Source: Amoebidium appalachense | Lineage: Eukaryota; Ichthyosporea | Reading direction: 5' to 3' | Length of the DNA stretch: 64,000 nucleotides | Assembly: GCA_963693365.1 (NCBI GenBank) | Contig: CAVNZM010000011.1 | Span: 7,564,001-7,628,000, forward strand | Part shown: in pieces, positions 27,207 to 36,850 of the stretch | How positions within the stretch are numbered: the first letter of the stretch is position 1 | Layout of the letters: each line of letters starts with the position of its first letter | The notes under the pieces: generated by a model | The model's input: the letters and a program-made list of their open reading frames with translations, nothing else | What the model was told of the DNA's origin: nothing | Databases searched by the model: none | Position numbers and translations under genes: made by a program

Positions 27207-27606
27207 CGGCCCTTGGGATATTCGGGTTGGTTGTAAGGTTTTCCGGGTCGGGCCGAAGGCCCTAACGGGCCGCAGGCCCGTCTATTGGGCCATAGGCCCT
27301 AGGCCTGGGGCCTGGGGCCCGGGGCGCCGGGGACCGGGGGGCCCGGCCCGGCCCGCGAGCCACCCCCCCCCCCCCGGCCCGGCCCGGCGGCCCGGGGTTA
27401 GCAAACTCTGCTAACCCCGGGCCGCCGGGCCGGGCCGGGGGGGGGGGTGGCTCGCGGGCCGGGCCGGGCCCCCCCGGTCCCCGGCGCCCCGGGCCCCAGG
27501 CCCCAGGCCCCAGGCCTAGGGCCTATGGCCCAATAGACGGGCCTGCGGCTCGTTAGGGCCTTCGGCCCGACCCGGAAAACCTTACAACCAACCCGAATAT
27601 CCCAAT
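27207..27606. repeat. About 400-bp near-perfect GC-rich palindrome
   Basis: Left arm 27,207-27,403 and right arm 27,412-27,606 are reverse complements with few mismatches, around a short centre, CAAACTCT. The outer ends read TTGGGATATTCGGG and CCCGAATATCCCAA. The arms are rich in GGCCC-type words, with one poly(C) stretch of different length per arm. No protein is supported. It marks the change from repeat-rich DNA to the gene-dense half. Confidence 0.95.
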
Positions 27607-28162
27607 ATTGCTTCATTCTGATTGGTTGTCACACCACGGGGTTTCCCGATTGTTCTTCGAATGACATTTGCTATCACTATCAGACAGTTCTCCAATATCA
27701 GAACAGAAAACGGTCTCTACCCAGATGGCCAGATGGCCAGGTCAAATTCAGTGTGTGGAAAAAGGTGGATAAAACGGGATAAAACGGTGAGCAAAATGAT
27801 CTGGCCATCTGGCCATGTGGCCATGGAATCTCTATATCTAAAAATAGCTGCCACTGCGCCGGGGCGTGGTTCCGGGAGGCAGGGGAGGCACGTGAGCACT
27901 CACTGGCCCTGCGCCGGGGCGTGGTTCCGGGAGGCAGGGGAGCAGGGGAGGCAGGGCGAGGCACGTGAGCACTCACTGGGGCCTGGTTCCGGGAGGCAGG
28001 GGAGCAGGGGAGCACTCAGTGTGTGGGTGTGCATATGGCAGGGGAGCAGGGGGGCAGGGGGGCAGGGGGGCTGGGGAGCAGGGGAGACTGGCATGCCACT
28101 CACGGGGAGGATAGTGTATGTTGGCACGTGTGGGTGTGTGGGTGATAAAGGCAGAAGCCACA
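27607..28162. other. Spacer with a small inverted repeat and 60-70-bp direct repeats
   Basis: An inverted repeat pairs CCAGATGGCCAGATGGCC (27,721) with its complement near 27,802. At 27,855-28,020 the words GCGCCGGGGCGTGGTTCCGG and GGCACGTGAGCACTCACTGG recur in two or three units, followed by a GGGGGCAG stretch. No credible gene. Confidence 0.6.
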
Positions 28163-29218
28163 ACACGTGTGGTGTCTAAACAGCCTATAGGCATGCTCCG
28201 TGTGCAGGCACCAATTTCTACCCTCTTCTGGTTGGTGCCAAGAGGCAGCGCCCTACACGTGTGGTGTCTAAACAGCCTATAGGCATGCTCCGTGTGCAGG
28301 CACCAATTTCTACCCTCTTCTGGTTGGTGCCAAGAGGCAGCGCCCTACACGTGTGGTGTCTAAACAGCCTATAGGCATGCTCCGTGTGCAGGCACCAATT
28401 TCTACCCTCTTCTGGTTGGTGCCAAGAGGCAGCGCCCTACACGTGTGGTGTCTAAACAGCCTATAGGCATGCTCCGTGTGCAGGCACCAATTTCTACCCT
28501 CTTCTGGTTGGTGCCAAGAGGCAGCGCCCTACACGTGTGGTGTCTAAACAGCCTATAGGCATGCTCCGTGTGCAGGCACCAATTTCTACCCTCTTCTGGT
28601 TGGTGCCAAGAGGCAGCGCCCTACACGTGTGGTGTCTAAACAGCCTATAGGCATGCTCCGTGTGCAGGCACCAATTTCTACCCTCTTCTGGTTGGTGCCA
28701 AGAGGCAGCGCCCTACACGTGTGGTGTCTAAACAGCCTATAGGCATGCTCCGTGTGCAGGCACCAATTTCTACCCTCTTCTGGTTGGTGCCAAGAGGCAG
28801 CGCCCTACACGTGTGGTGTCTAAACAGCCTATAGGCATGCTCCGTGTGCAGGCACCAATTTCTACCCTCTTCTGGTTGGTGCCAAGAGGCAGCGCCCTAC
28901 ACGTGTGGTGTCTAAACAGCCTATAGGCATGCTCCGTGTGCAGGCACCAATTTCTACCCTCTTCTGGTTGGTGCCAAGAGGCAGCGCCCTACACGTGTGG
29001 TGTCTAAACAGCCTATAGGCATGCTCCGTGTGCAGGCACCAATTTCTACCCTCTTCTGGTTGGTGCCAAGAGGCAGCGCCCTACACGTGTGGTGTCTAAA
29101 CAGCCTATAGGCATGCTCCGTGTGCAGGCACCAATTTGTTGTGCCTTCCTTTTTTGGTTAGATCTATACCCGGCCAATGGTTAGCAGCCACGGGTTTGTT
29201 TTCATCAAGCTTAGACGT
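28163..29218. repeat. 92-bp tandem array and left arm of a long inverted repeat
   Basis: Units beginning ACACGTGTGGTGTCTAAACA recur every 92 bases from about 28,163 to 29,083, giving ten full copies and one partial, almost without changes. Each contains GCCTATAGGCATGCTCC and CTCTTCTGGTTGGTGCC. Bases from 29,083 to 29,218, including the last partial unit and CCTTTTTTGGTTAGATC, reappear reverse-complemented at 34,387-34,690 with diverged units. Confidence 0.95.
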
Positions 29219-29324
29219 GATACTTTGCCAACCATCAAGGCCGTTTGAGTGACAATGACCGTTGATTGGAGAGATCTATCCCATTGAGCCTTGGCACCAT
29301 TGCTGTAAGCTGCTTTGTACCGTG

Positions 29325-29335
29325 GCATATAAAAG
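29325..29335 (+). promoter_or_regulatory. TATA box of the 29,431 gene
   Basis: GGCATATAAAAGC lies about 95 bases before the ATG. The same word, reversed, precedes the 33,018 gene inside the same inverted-repeat cassette. Confidence 0.6.
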
Positions 29336-29430
29336 CAGCACACACGGTCACATTCACTCATTTCAACACTGACACTCAATAGTAAAAGGCGACACACAAC
29401 AAACTTGTTTTTCAAACACTCACACGAAAC

Positions 29431-30540
29431 ATGGATTCTTGGAAAGAGGAGCTTCAACAGCTGCAGAAGCGCTTTGATTTTCTGTACACGGACCATTCGT
29501 CTCGCTTAACGGCCCTGCACACCGACGTCACCAGCCTCCGCACCGACCTCACCAGCCTCCGCAGTCAAGTGACCAATGAGAATGCTGCGCGTACCCCCCA
29601 ACCCCCCCAACCCCAGCCCTCTGATGTAGAGGCACGACTGAGGGCAGCCGAAGAGCAGATCAAGACCCTGCAGGCCGAGCTTGCCAGCCTGCAACGGGCT
29701 GCAGCACCCCACCGGGATGGCCAGGTGGCCTATGAAAACTACATTTTCAGTGGCCCTTGCAAGACTACCCCTGTGGCCATGACCACCACTGTGACTGCCC
29801 CCACCCCTGCCGCCAAGACCGCCCCTGTGACTGCCCCCACCCCTGCCGCCAAGACCGCCCCTGTGACTGCCCCCACCCCTGCCGCCAAGACCGCCCCTGC
29901 CAAGACCACCCCTACCACCAAGACCACTCCTGCCAAGACCACCCCTACCACCAAGACCACTCCTGCCAAGACCACCCCTACCACCAAGACCACTCCTGCC
30001 AAGACCACCCCTGCCGCTAAGCCCAGGCCCAAGCACACCAAAACACCTGAGACTTCGTTGCATGACCATACGATGGACCTCGATGCACAGCTAACTAGTG
30101 TGAGGGGGGAGCTCCAGAATGCTCGAGAGCGTGTCAAAGAGGCAAAGGCGGCTGAAGATGAAATGGCGGAGGGCCTGGCCATTGCTGCTGTGTGTGCAGC
30201 CCAAAACACCATAAAAAGCATCCGAAGGAAGATTCTGCGACGGGAGAAGAACTTGAAGGCATACACAGGTGGTAATGAGTCTGTCTCTTCACCTGCCTCA
30301 CCCGCCAAACGCGTCCATGATCAATGCGATTGGGACTCAGATGAAGCATTCAACCCCAAGCGGCTCAAACGACGGGCAAATCAGGTACTCGATGATATGA
30401 CAGATGACGAATCTGCGTCTGATCGTGAGTCGGTCGTGTATGACCGCAAACCTGAACCCAAACATAAACAAACTGAAGAAATTCCCCTCATTGATCTTGA
30501 CCAGGAAGAGTTTGACCAGTATGAGCATGAGATGTACTGA
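29431..30540 (+). CDS. Coiled-coil protein with Thr/Pro/Ala repeats
   Basis: 369 residues, ATG after a clear TATA box, TGA stop. Residues 1-95 form two coiled-coil stretches with heptads such as LRTDLTSLRSQV and AEEQIKTLQAELASLQ. Residues about 115-200 are repeats: TAPVTAPTPAAK three times, then KTTPTTKTTPA-like units. A second helical, basic region follows (ARERVKEAKAAEDEM), then a bipartite basic stretch with KRLKRR near residue 310 and an acidic tail. The KRLKRR motif suggests nuclear localisation. No database family is recognised. It is the first of three coiled-coil genes enclosed by the inverted repeat and could be a scaffold or DNA-associated protein. The function is unknown. Confidence 0.75.
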   Translation: MDSWKEELQQLQKRFDFLYTDHSSRLTALHTDVTSLRTDLTSLRSQVTNENAARTPQPPQPQPSDVEARLRAAEEQIKTLQAELASLQRAAAPHRDGQVAYENYIFSGPCKTTPVAMTTTVTAPTPAAKTAPVTAPTPAAKTAPVTAPTPAAKTAPAKTTPTTKTTPAKTTPTTKTTPAKTTPTTKTTPAKTTPAAKPRPKHTKTPETSLHDHTMDLDAQLTSVRGELQNARERVKEAKAAEDEMAEGLAIAAVCAAQNTIKSIRRKILRREKNLKAYTGGNESVSSPASPAKRVHDQCDWDSDEAFNPKRLKRRANQVLDDMTDDESASDRESVVYDRKPEPKHKQTEEIPLIDLDQEEFDQYEHEMY

Positions 30541-30944
30541 TTTGATTGGTCGACTAAGTGGCATTCTCTTTTGATTTGTATTTGAATTGATCGGTCTTGA
30601 TTTATTTGTTTCTTTTCTCTTTTAGTTTGTATTTGAATATACTCGGTCCAAGTTGATTTGTTCTTTGTAATCTGACTAGACTATCATGTACGTACTTACT
30701 CTTTTTCTATACAATCACTTGTGTTCATATTAAAGGATTCTGTGTACGTGGACCACGGAAACATACACCATTTTTTGCAGTGCTTCATGCTATAAAATAA
30801 CCATGAGAGACACAAACAAATACACTAAGTGTGTACACGTCTACCCATAGGCCCAAGTGTTGACATGTCTGCCCACAGTTCCCTAAGGCTTAAAGCACAC
30901 ATCTGCCTGTATGCCATAAACTTTACTTTCACCACAAGACACCC
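30541..30944. other. 3' flank, no gene seen
   Basis: AT-rich region with repeated TTTGATTGGT/TTTGTATTTGAAT words just after the stop. Nothing coding. Confidence 0.4.
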
Positions 30945-32090
30945 ACCTAAGTACACGTCTGCACCACCCTAAGTACACTGTGGTGCACAGCCCCACCCTA
31001 AGTACACTCTGCACCACCCTAAGTAACCCTAAGTACACTCTGCACCACCCTAAGTACACTCTGCACCACCCTAAGTACACGTCTGCACCACCCTAAGTAC
31101 ACGTCTGCACCACCCTAAGTAGACCTCTGCACCACCCTAAGTACACGTCTGCACCACCCTAAGTACACTCTGCACCACCCTAAGTACACCTCTGCACCAC
31201 CCTAAGTACACGTCTGCACCACCCTAAGTACACGTCTGCACCACCCTAAGTACACCTCTGCACCACCCTAAGTACACGTCTGCACCACCCTAAGTACACG
31301 TCTGCACCACCCTAAGTAGACCTCTGCACCACCCTAAGTACACGTCTGCACCACCCTAAGTAGACCTCTGCACCACCCTAAGTAGACCTCTGCACCACCC
31401 TAAGTACACGTCTGCACCACCCTAAGTAGACCTCTGCACCACCCTAAGTACACGTCTGCACCACCCTAAGTAGACCTCTGCACCACCCTAAGTACACGTC
31501 TGCACCACCCTAAGTAGACCTCTGCACCACCCTAAGTACACGTCTGCACCACCCTAAGTACACGTCTGCACCACCCTAAGTAGACCTCTGCACCACCCTA
31601 AGTACACGTCTGCACCACCCTAAGTAGACCTCTGCACCACCCTAAGTACACGTCTGCACCACCCTAAGTACACGTCTGCACCACCCTAAGTAGACCTCTG
31701 CACCACCCTAAGTACACGTCTGCACCACCCTAAGTAGACCTCTGCACCACCCTAAGTACACGTCTGCACCACCCTAAGTACACGTCTGCACCACCCTAAG
31801 TACACGTCTGCACCACCCTAAGTAGACCTCTGCACCACCCTAAGTACACGTCTGCACCACCCTAAGTAGACCTCTGCACCACCCTAAGTACACCTCTGCA
31901 CCACCCTAAGTACACGTCTGCACCACCCTAAGTACACCACCCTAAGTACACGTCTGCACCACCCTAAGTAGACCTCTGCACCACCCTAAGTACACGTCTG
32001 CACCACCCTAAGTACACCTCTGCACAGCCCTAAGTACACCTCTGCACCACCCTAAGTACACTCTGCACAGCCCCACCCTAAGTACACTCA
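30945..32090. repeat. 22-bp tandem array, about 50 units
   Basis: Unit CTGCACCACCCTAAGTACACGT and one-base variants (GTAGACCT, GTACACCT, GTACACTC). Variant types are interspersed, with alternating CACGT and GACCT units in the middle. Each unit contains CCCTAA, but the array is not a simple telomere repeat. It lies between two genes inside the inverted-repeat cassette. Confidence 0.95.
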
Positions 32091-32166
32091 ATGTTAAGTA
32101 CATCTGCACACAAGCACTAGAATAGCCTGAGGCTACTCTCTAATAGCGGCCCCTTTTTTCACCGTG

Positions 32167-33018
32167 TCAAGGCCAGTTGATATATTCGTCTGAAGACTCG
32201 GAAGACGCCCCAGAGCTGCTGGCTTCACTGGCTCGTGCCCTTTTCTGCTGTCCCCGTGTCAAGGTCTTGGACTCGGAAGACGAGTGCTCCTCAGAAGACG
32301 AGTACTCCTCAGGTCCCCATATCAAGGTCTTGAACCAAGGAGGCACTTCCTCCTGTACCGCCGACCCAGAGCTTCTGACTTCCTCTCGTGTCCTCTTCTG
32401 CTGTCTTGGTGGTTTCTCCCGTGTCTTGGACCCCTGTGTGAAGGTCTTCCAGTTGAAATAAGGAGGCACTGGAGAATGGTGCTCCTCCTCCGACCCAGAG
32501 CTTCTGACTTCCTCTCGTGTCCTCTTCTGCTGTCTTCGTGGTTTCTCCCGTGTCTTGGACCCCTGTGTGGTGTGCAAACGTGAGCGCTGCAGGGGCAGGG
32601 GGGCCAAGTCCACGGGATAGGAGCTGCCATGCTCGCCAGCACGAAGTGCAGGTGCCGCTGCCAGGACAGGGGGTGCCACGGTTGCTGCTGGGGGTGCCAC
32701 GGTTGCTGCTGGGGGTGCCACGGTTGCTGCTGGGCGTGCCACGGTTGCTGCTGGGCGTGCCACGGTTGCTGCTGGGCGTGCCACGGTTGCTGCTGGGGGT
32801 GCCACGGTTGCTGCTGGGGGTGCCACGGTTGCTGCTGGGGGTGCCACGGTTGCTGCTGTAGTGGTGCGCTTGCTTAAAGCCATGCGGGCGTGCCTAGCAA
32901 GGGCGCACGCGAAACGGGTCTGGGTGTCCCGCAGGTCCTTTGCATCCCGCTCCAAAGTCTTGAGTCTTGTCTCTATTTTTTCAGCGCGCCTTTCTAGATC
33001 TTTGATGTTAATACTCAT
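32167..33018 (-). CDS. Coiled-coil protein with Ala-Thr-Val-Ala-Pro repeats
   Basis: 283 residues if started at the ATG at 33,018, about 85 bases after a TATA box. The N-terminus is a short coiled coil (IKDLERRAEKIETRLKTLER). Residues about 65-120 are roughly nine copies of AATVAPP or AATVARP, encoded by matching 21-bp DNA repeats. Then comes a duplicated basic block with SKTREKP(R/P)RQQKRTREEV, and an acidic Ser/Glu-rich tail. The plan (coiled coil, low-complexity spacer, basic and acidic tail) matches the 29,431 gene, so they may be diverged relatives or functional partners. The 5' in-frame extension begins with a non-ATG codon and is not favoured. Function unknown. Confidence 0.7.
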   Translation of the reverse strand: MSINIKDLERRAEKIETRLKTLERDAKDLRDTQTRFACALARHARMALSKRTTTAATVAPPAATVAPPAATVAPPAATVARPAATVARPAATVARPAATVAPPAATVAPPAATVAPPVLAAAPALRAGEHGSSYPVDLAPLPLQRSRLHTTQGSKTREKPRRQQKRTREEVRSSGSEEEHHSPVPPYFNWKTFTQGSKTREKPPRQQKRTREEVRSSGSAVQEEVPPWFKTLIWGPEEYSSSEEHSSSESKTLTRGQQKRARASEASSSGASSESSDEYINWP

Positions 33019-33100
33019 TTTCGTGACAGTTGGATGTACGTTGTGTGCCAAGGGAGAAGCTAGCTAACATGGAAAAGGTGTGTGGATTGAAGAGAGTATG

Positions 33101-33113
33101 GGCTTTTATATGC
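33101..33113 (-). promoter_or_regulatory. TATA box of the 33,018 gene
   Basis: On the minus strand GGCATATAAAAGCC, identical in its core to the box at 29,325. Confidence 0.6.
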
Positions 33114-33689
33114 CGTGCCCGGCTTTGGCATCAGATGCTTTATTGCATTAGATTGGTTGGATATACCCCAGCCGCGACGCTTGATTGGATCTAGAGATCG
33201 CGTGAATATCTGATTGGCTAATTGTCATTTGGGCATCTTGGTGTATCCGATAAGTTGGGGCTCAACCAAATCTGCTGACTGATTGATGAATTCTGATTGG
33301 ATCAACAAGAGCATGTTTTGACTTGAGAATTGTCATTTGACAGATTGGATTGTAATCCGATCTTTGCAACTTGGCCGTCAGTGTTTGAACACAATGTATT
33401 TTGATGTAGCAACTCCTAAAAAAACACGAATATGCTTCCCAACAATTACGAGCATTATTCTGTCTATCAGGGATACAAAAATTGGTCAGGAAAAGTACAC
33501 AATCACATGGTGCTGACTGCTTGAACACGATGTCAACTGATAGCGAATCGGTGCACTGCCTGCTGGGAACAACATGTCACTTTTTGAGCAGCACTTAGGA
33601 AACTCGCGCTCACGTGGATCCAATACTTATACACCAACCAGAAGTGTGCGCACAAAAAGGGGTCCGAGCTGGATACAAATGGCTTGGTG
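33114..33689. other. AT-rich spacer with TGATTGG words
   Basis: TGATTGG/TTGGTTGG-type motifs occur several times (near 33,150, 33,180, 33,212 and 33,294). No gene is seen. The same motif is common in other spacers of this half. Confidence 0.5.
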
Positions 33690-33925
33690 TGTGTGTGTGT
33701 GTGTTTTATTTTGCACTGTGTAAGGAGCGCTTTTTTTTGTTCACACTGCTTTACTTTGTAAATAATCAGTGGCGAGTTTTTTTAGTTCACGGTGTGTTTG
33801 CGCATCATAGGATTTTGCTTTATTTTGCATTGTGTAAGAGGAACGTTTTTTTTTGGGTCACACTTTTGCTTCGTAAAAATAAGAGGGACGTTTTTTTTGT
33901 TCACACTGCTTTGCTTCGTGGATAA
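33690..33925. repeat. Three to four diverged T-rich direct repeats upstream of a gene
   Basis: The word TTTTTTTGTTCACACTGCTT with a following TTGCTTCGT recurs, spaced 50-70 bases apart, and ends at a GGATAAAAAC TATA-like box (33,920) about 45 bases before the next ATG. Probably an upstream control region. Confidence 0.6.
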
Positions 33926-33965
33926 AAACTAAACACCTCCTGCCCAACCGGCTGCAAACGACACA

Positions 33966-34328
33966 ATGGATGAAAGTTTAACAGTCACACAGCGCCAAGA
34001 TGCACACACCGAGCAGCTGCAAGAGACCAACAAGATGCTGAAGGAGGCCAACGAGGGGCTGCACGGGCTGATCCAGCAGCTGAGGGAGTTGAACAACGAC
34101 ATGGACAAGGACAACGACGCGCTGCGCACAATGAACAAGAACCAGCGGGAGGTGATCAAGGGCCTGCAAGAGGAGCGCAACAAGGTGTGCGAAGAGAACA
34201 AGAATTTGGTGGTGGAGAACCAAGAGCTGCAGCTGGAAAACGACAAGCTGAAGAAGCAAAAGGACTTTCTACGGGCCTGTCTCATACGGCTGGGCCAGTC
34301 CGCTAAGACTCCGGATGAAACGGATTGA
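33966..34328 (+). CDS. Small all-coiled-coil protein
   Basis: 120 residues, ATG to TGA. Nearly the whole chain is heptad repeats: LQETNKMLKEANEGLHGLIQ, then NDALRTMNKNQREVIKGL, then NLVVENQELQLENDKLKKQK. The Asn and Leu core positions resemble a leucine zipper, but no basic DNA-binding region precedes it. It lies just inside the right arm of the inverted repeat. Probably an oligomerising or scaffold protein. No family assigned. Confidence 0.75.
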   Translation: MDESLTVTQRQDAHTEQLQETNKMLKEANEGLHGLIQQLRELNNDMDKDNDALRTMNKNQREVIKGLQEERNKVCEENKNLVVENQELQLENDKLKKQKDFLRACLIRLGQSAKTPDETD

Positions 34329-34386
34329 TACAATCATGAGGGATAACACTTGCGAGTGATTTCATTCTGTTACTTAGTATGTATTA

Positions 34387-34690
34387 ACGTCTAAGCTTGA
34401 TGAAAACAAACCCGTGGCTGCTAACCATTGGCCGGGTATAGATCTAACCAAAAAAGGAAGGCACAACAAATTAGTGCCCTGCACACGGAGCATGCCTATA
34501 GGCTGTTTAGACACCACACGTGTAGAGCACTGCCTCTTGGCACCAACCAGAAGAGGGTAGAAATCAGTGCCCTGCACACAGAGCATGCCTATAGGCTGTT
34601 TAGACACCACACGTGTAGGGCACTGCCTCTTGGCACCAACCAGAAGAGGGTAGAAATCAGTGCCCTGCACACGGGGCATGCCTATAGGCA
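34387..34690. repeat. Right arm of the long inverted repeat
   Basis: Reverse complement of about 29,083-29,218 followed by roughly 2.4 units related to the 92-bp repeat. The inner 75 bases (CTTGATGAAAACAAACCCGT onward) match almost perfectly. The 92-bp units differ at several positions (AGTGCCCTGCACAC against GGTGCCTGCACAC), so the two arrays evolve separately. Confidence 0.9.
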
Positions 34691-34693
34691 GTG

Positions 34694-34840
34694 ATGGGGT
34701 GAGTAGGATGAGTAGCTTGAGTACCTACTCATCTGGTCTCCCCCCGGGTGTTCCAATTTCCTTTTGGATTGAGATTTAGGTATACCCGTAGCCCACAGTA
34801 GATGAGTACGTACTCATCCTACTCATCCTACTCACTATAT
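34694..34840. repeat. MITE-like foldback
   Basis: GGTGAGTAGGATGAGTAG at the left pairs with CTACTCATCCTACTCAC-type sequence at the right. More GAGTAC/ACTCAT words lie inside and as far as 35,010. No coding content. It could be a small nonautonomous element. Confidence 0.6.
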
Positions 34841-35074
34841 GACAATTGCATATTTTTATACCTAAAAAGGAAACCTTTACCATATTTGGGTGAGTAACAT
34901 CTAGTGGGGGAAACTTGTCTGTGTTACTCAGAATGAGTACCCTGAGTAAGATATTGTTACTCATGAAACAAATAAAAAACCATAAAATTTTATGCTCAGA
35001 GTAACTTGAATTACTCAGGGCAAAGGAAAACGTTGGCTTTTTTATGCCTTAACCTCAACGATAACAGATTCTCG

Positions 35075-35372
35075 TGGGTGGAAGCGCAACTGGCCGGAGT
35101 GTGGACGGAACTTCAGGCAGAAGGCTCACTTGGAAACCCATCTGCGAAAACACACAGGCGCCCTGTTCAAATGTGATTATCCGGAGTGTTCAGCTGCATA
35201 TACAACCCCAGCTTCGTTGTCAACACACATGTGGAAACACAAGTCAGAAAAACCCTTTATTTGCAGCGATTGTGGCAAGGAATTTATACATCCAAGTTCA
35301 TATCGTGTGCATCAGAGATCGCATTCTGGCGGGAACTCTTTCAGATGTGATTATATGGGATGCAGATACAGT
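35075..35372 (+). pseudogene. C2H2 zinc-finger gene, 5' part, interrupted by IS607 element
   Basis: Three consecutive C2H2 fingers can be read (Cys pairs in WPECGRNF, CDYPECSAAY and CSDCGKEF, with HxxxH ends), and a fourth finger begins with CDYMGC and stops after three more residues. The rest of that finger lies at 37,640 beyond the transposon. No ATG is visible at the 5' end within the open frame, so the start is also uncertain. It was probably a nucleic-acid-binding protein like the intact five-finger gene at 44,857. Confidence 0.65.
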
Positions 35373-35470
35373 TGAACCTACCATCCTTTCCTAAACTTGC
35401 CAACATGACCACGGGTCATGAAAGGAGCTAGGCTAGTGGCATGGTCATGCAAGATTACAAGAACCTTGGC

Positions 35471-36850
35471 CTATACCGGCAGAGGCCCGTGGCTGCCCAC
35501 GGGCCGCGTACATGAGCGAATAAATATGTTGCGAGCCCCATTGACATCTCTGTCAATGACCAACCCACAATGTTTACACTTGAACACCTTAGAACCTCCA
35601 AGACCCTGGTTGATCTGTCCACACCTCCCACACGTTTTGCTGGTGTAGGATTCATTGACAAACACCACTGCAGTTCCCCGTTGCTCTGCTTTACACACCA
35701 GCCGTTGTCGAAACTTGGCATGCTGCCAACCCATCATGCATCGGACGCTCTTGCTGCGAAGTTTCCTCTTGCCCCTACGTGACATACTCCCAGAGTCAAA
35801 CCAAGGAATAACTACCACGTCGAAGTTGGAGGTGAGCCATCCAGCGGCCTTCCAGTGTGCGTCGGCAATAAGGTTCTGAACCCTTCGGCGCATTCGGAAC
35901 AGGGCCTTTCTCATCCGATACCGACTTTTGTGTTTAACAGATGTCTGTGTCAAACGACTTTTCAGCTGGTCCTCACGGTTGAGCAGCCGACTGATGCGTT
36001 TGATGTCCCCGGGAAAAAGGTGTGTGACCTCCTTGTTACAGGGGTCATAGACAGTCTGGAAGGTTCTAATACCAGGATCAAGTGCACATATCCGCCTATC
36101 GTGTTGTTCGGTTAGAGGGGTTTGGCTATCACCCCCCGGTACCCGATATGTAATTGATAGGTAGAAATGCCCGTCCCTGGTCATCAAGAGCCGCCCATCT
36201 GTTTCCATTTCACCCGGTTGTACTTGCTCCGCAAGTTTCAAATGCCCACCTTCGGGGCACATCGTTGGGGCAAAAATGGCGTGTGTACCATTGAACTTGG
36301 TGAGTGCGCGGGGTATTAGAATTGATTGATATCCGTCCTTTTTGGATCTATACCGGACAAAGACACTGGTTGCCTTTAAACCCCTCTTCTTAGCATAACG
36401 TGCCTTTGCCTTCTGCGAACCCACGGCCCCGAAAAAATCATCCACCGCGCCGTTACGAAAAAGGTTTGGCACACGCTTCTTGTATTCTTCGCAGTCTGGA
36501 ATGCTTTTGTTGTTGACAAATTGCTTGCGATATTCGGTTTTGTCCATGCTTCCCTTCAGGTCGTGAAGACCTACACATTGATTGAAGATCTTCCTTGCCA
36601 CTCCGAAGCATTCGACCAACCATCGCTTTTGTTCCTTTGTTGGGATCACACGGATGAGTTTTGTGCGGACCAAAAGCTCGGTCCTTTCCCGCAAAGCCAA
36701 AACGTTCACTCCACAGGCCACATAATCGTCAAGCTCCGGAGGCCGTCCATTAAGACGATCCTTCAAATAGAGTTTCTGCTCTTTCTTCATGTGTTTCGAT
36801 GCCATGCGCTTTAGTCTTTTGACGTTCCTTTCCGCTTCCCTCTGTTCCAT
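35471..36850 (-). CDS. tnpB: TnpB-like RNA-guided nuclease, IS607 type
   Basis: 459 residues from the ATG at 36,850; the same frame is open further upstream but overlaps tnpA. The RuvC-like catalytic parts are complete: ALDPGIRTFQ (first Asp), VNESYTSKTC (Glu) and DRDVNGARN (last Asp). A four-Cys zinc ribbon (CGRCG and CKHCG) lies between the last two. The N-terminal half has the basic helical region typical of the family. TnpB proteins cut DNA guided by a small RNA and aid element maintenance. All key residues are present, so it may be active. Length is slightly over the bacterial average and similar to giant-virus copies. Confidence 0.85.
   Translation of the reverse strand: MEQREAERNVKRLKRMASKHMKKEQKLYLKDRLNGRPPELDDYVACGVNVLALRERTELLVRTKLIRVIPTKEQKRWLVECFGVARKIFNQCVGLHDLKGSMDKTEYRKQFVNNKSIPDCEEYKKRVPNLFRNGAVDDFFGAVGSQKAKARYAKKRGLKATSVFVRYRSKKDGYQSILIPRALTKFNGTHAIFAPTMCPEGGHLKLAEQVQPGEMETDGRLLMTRDGHFYLSITYRVPGGDSQTPLTEQHDRRICALDPGIRTFQTVYDPCNKEVTHLFPGDIKRISRLLNREDQLKSRLTQTSVKHKSRYRMRKALFRMRRRVQNLIADAHWKAAGWLTSNFDVVVIPWFDSGSMSRRGKRKLRSKSVRCMMGWQHAKFRQRLVCKAEQRGTAVVFVNESYTSKTCGRCGQINQGLGGSKVFKCKHCGLVIDRDVNGARNIFIRSCTRPVGSHGPLPV

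Noticed and set aside
27091-27616. Two similar Pro/Gly/Arg frames on opposite strands
   Set aside because: They are the two arms of the palindrome read on each strand.
28163-29180. CRISPR array (regular 92-bp units)
   Set aside because: The whole unit is repeated with no unique spacers, so it is a plain tandem repeat.
30945-32090. Telomere array
   Set aside because: CCCTAA is present, but only as part of a 22-bp unit with other fixed bases, and the array is internal.
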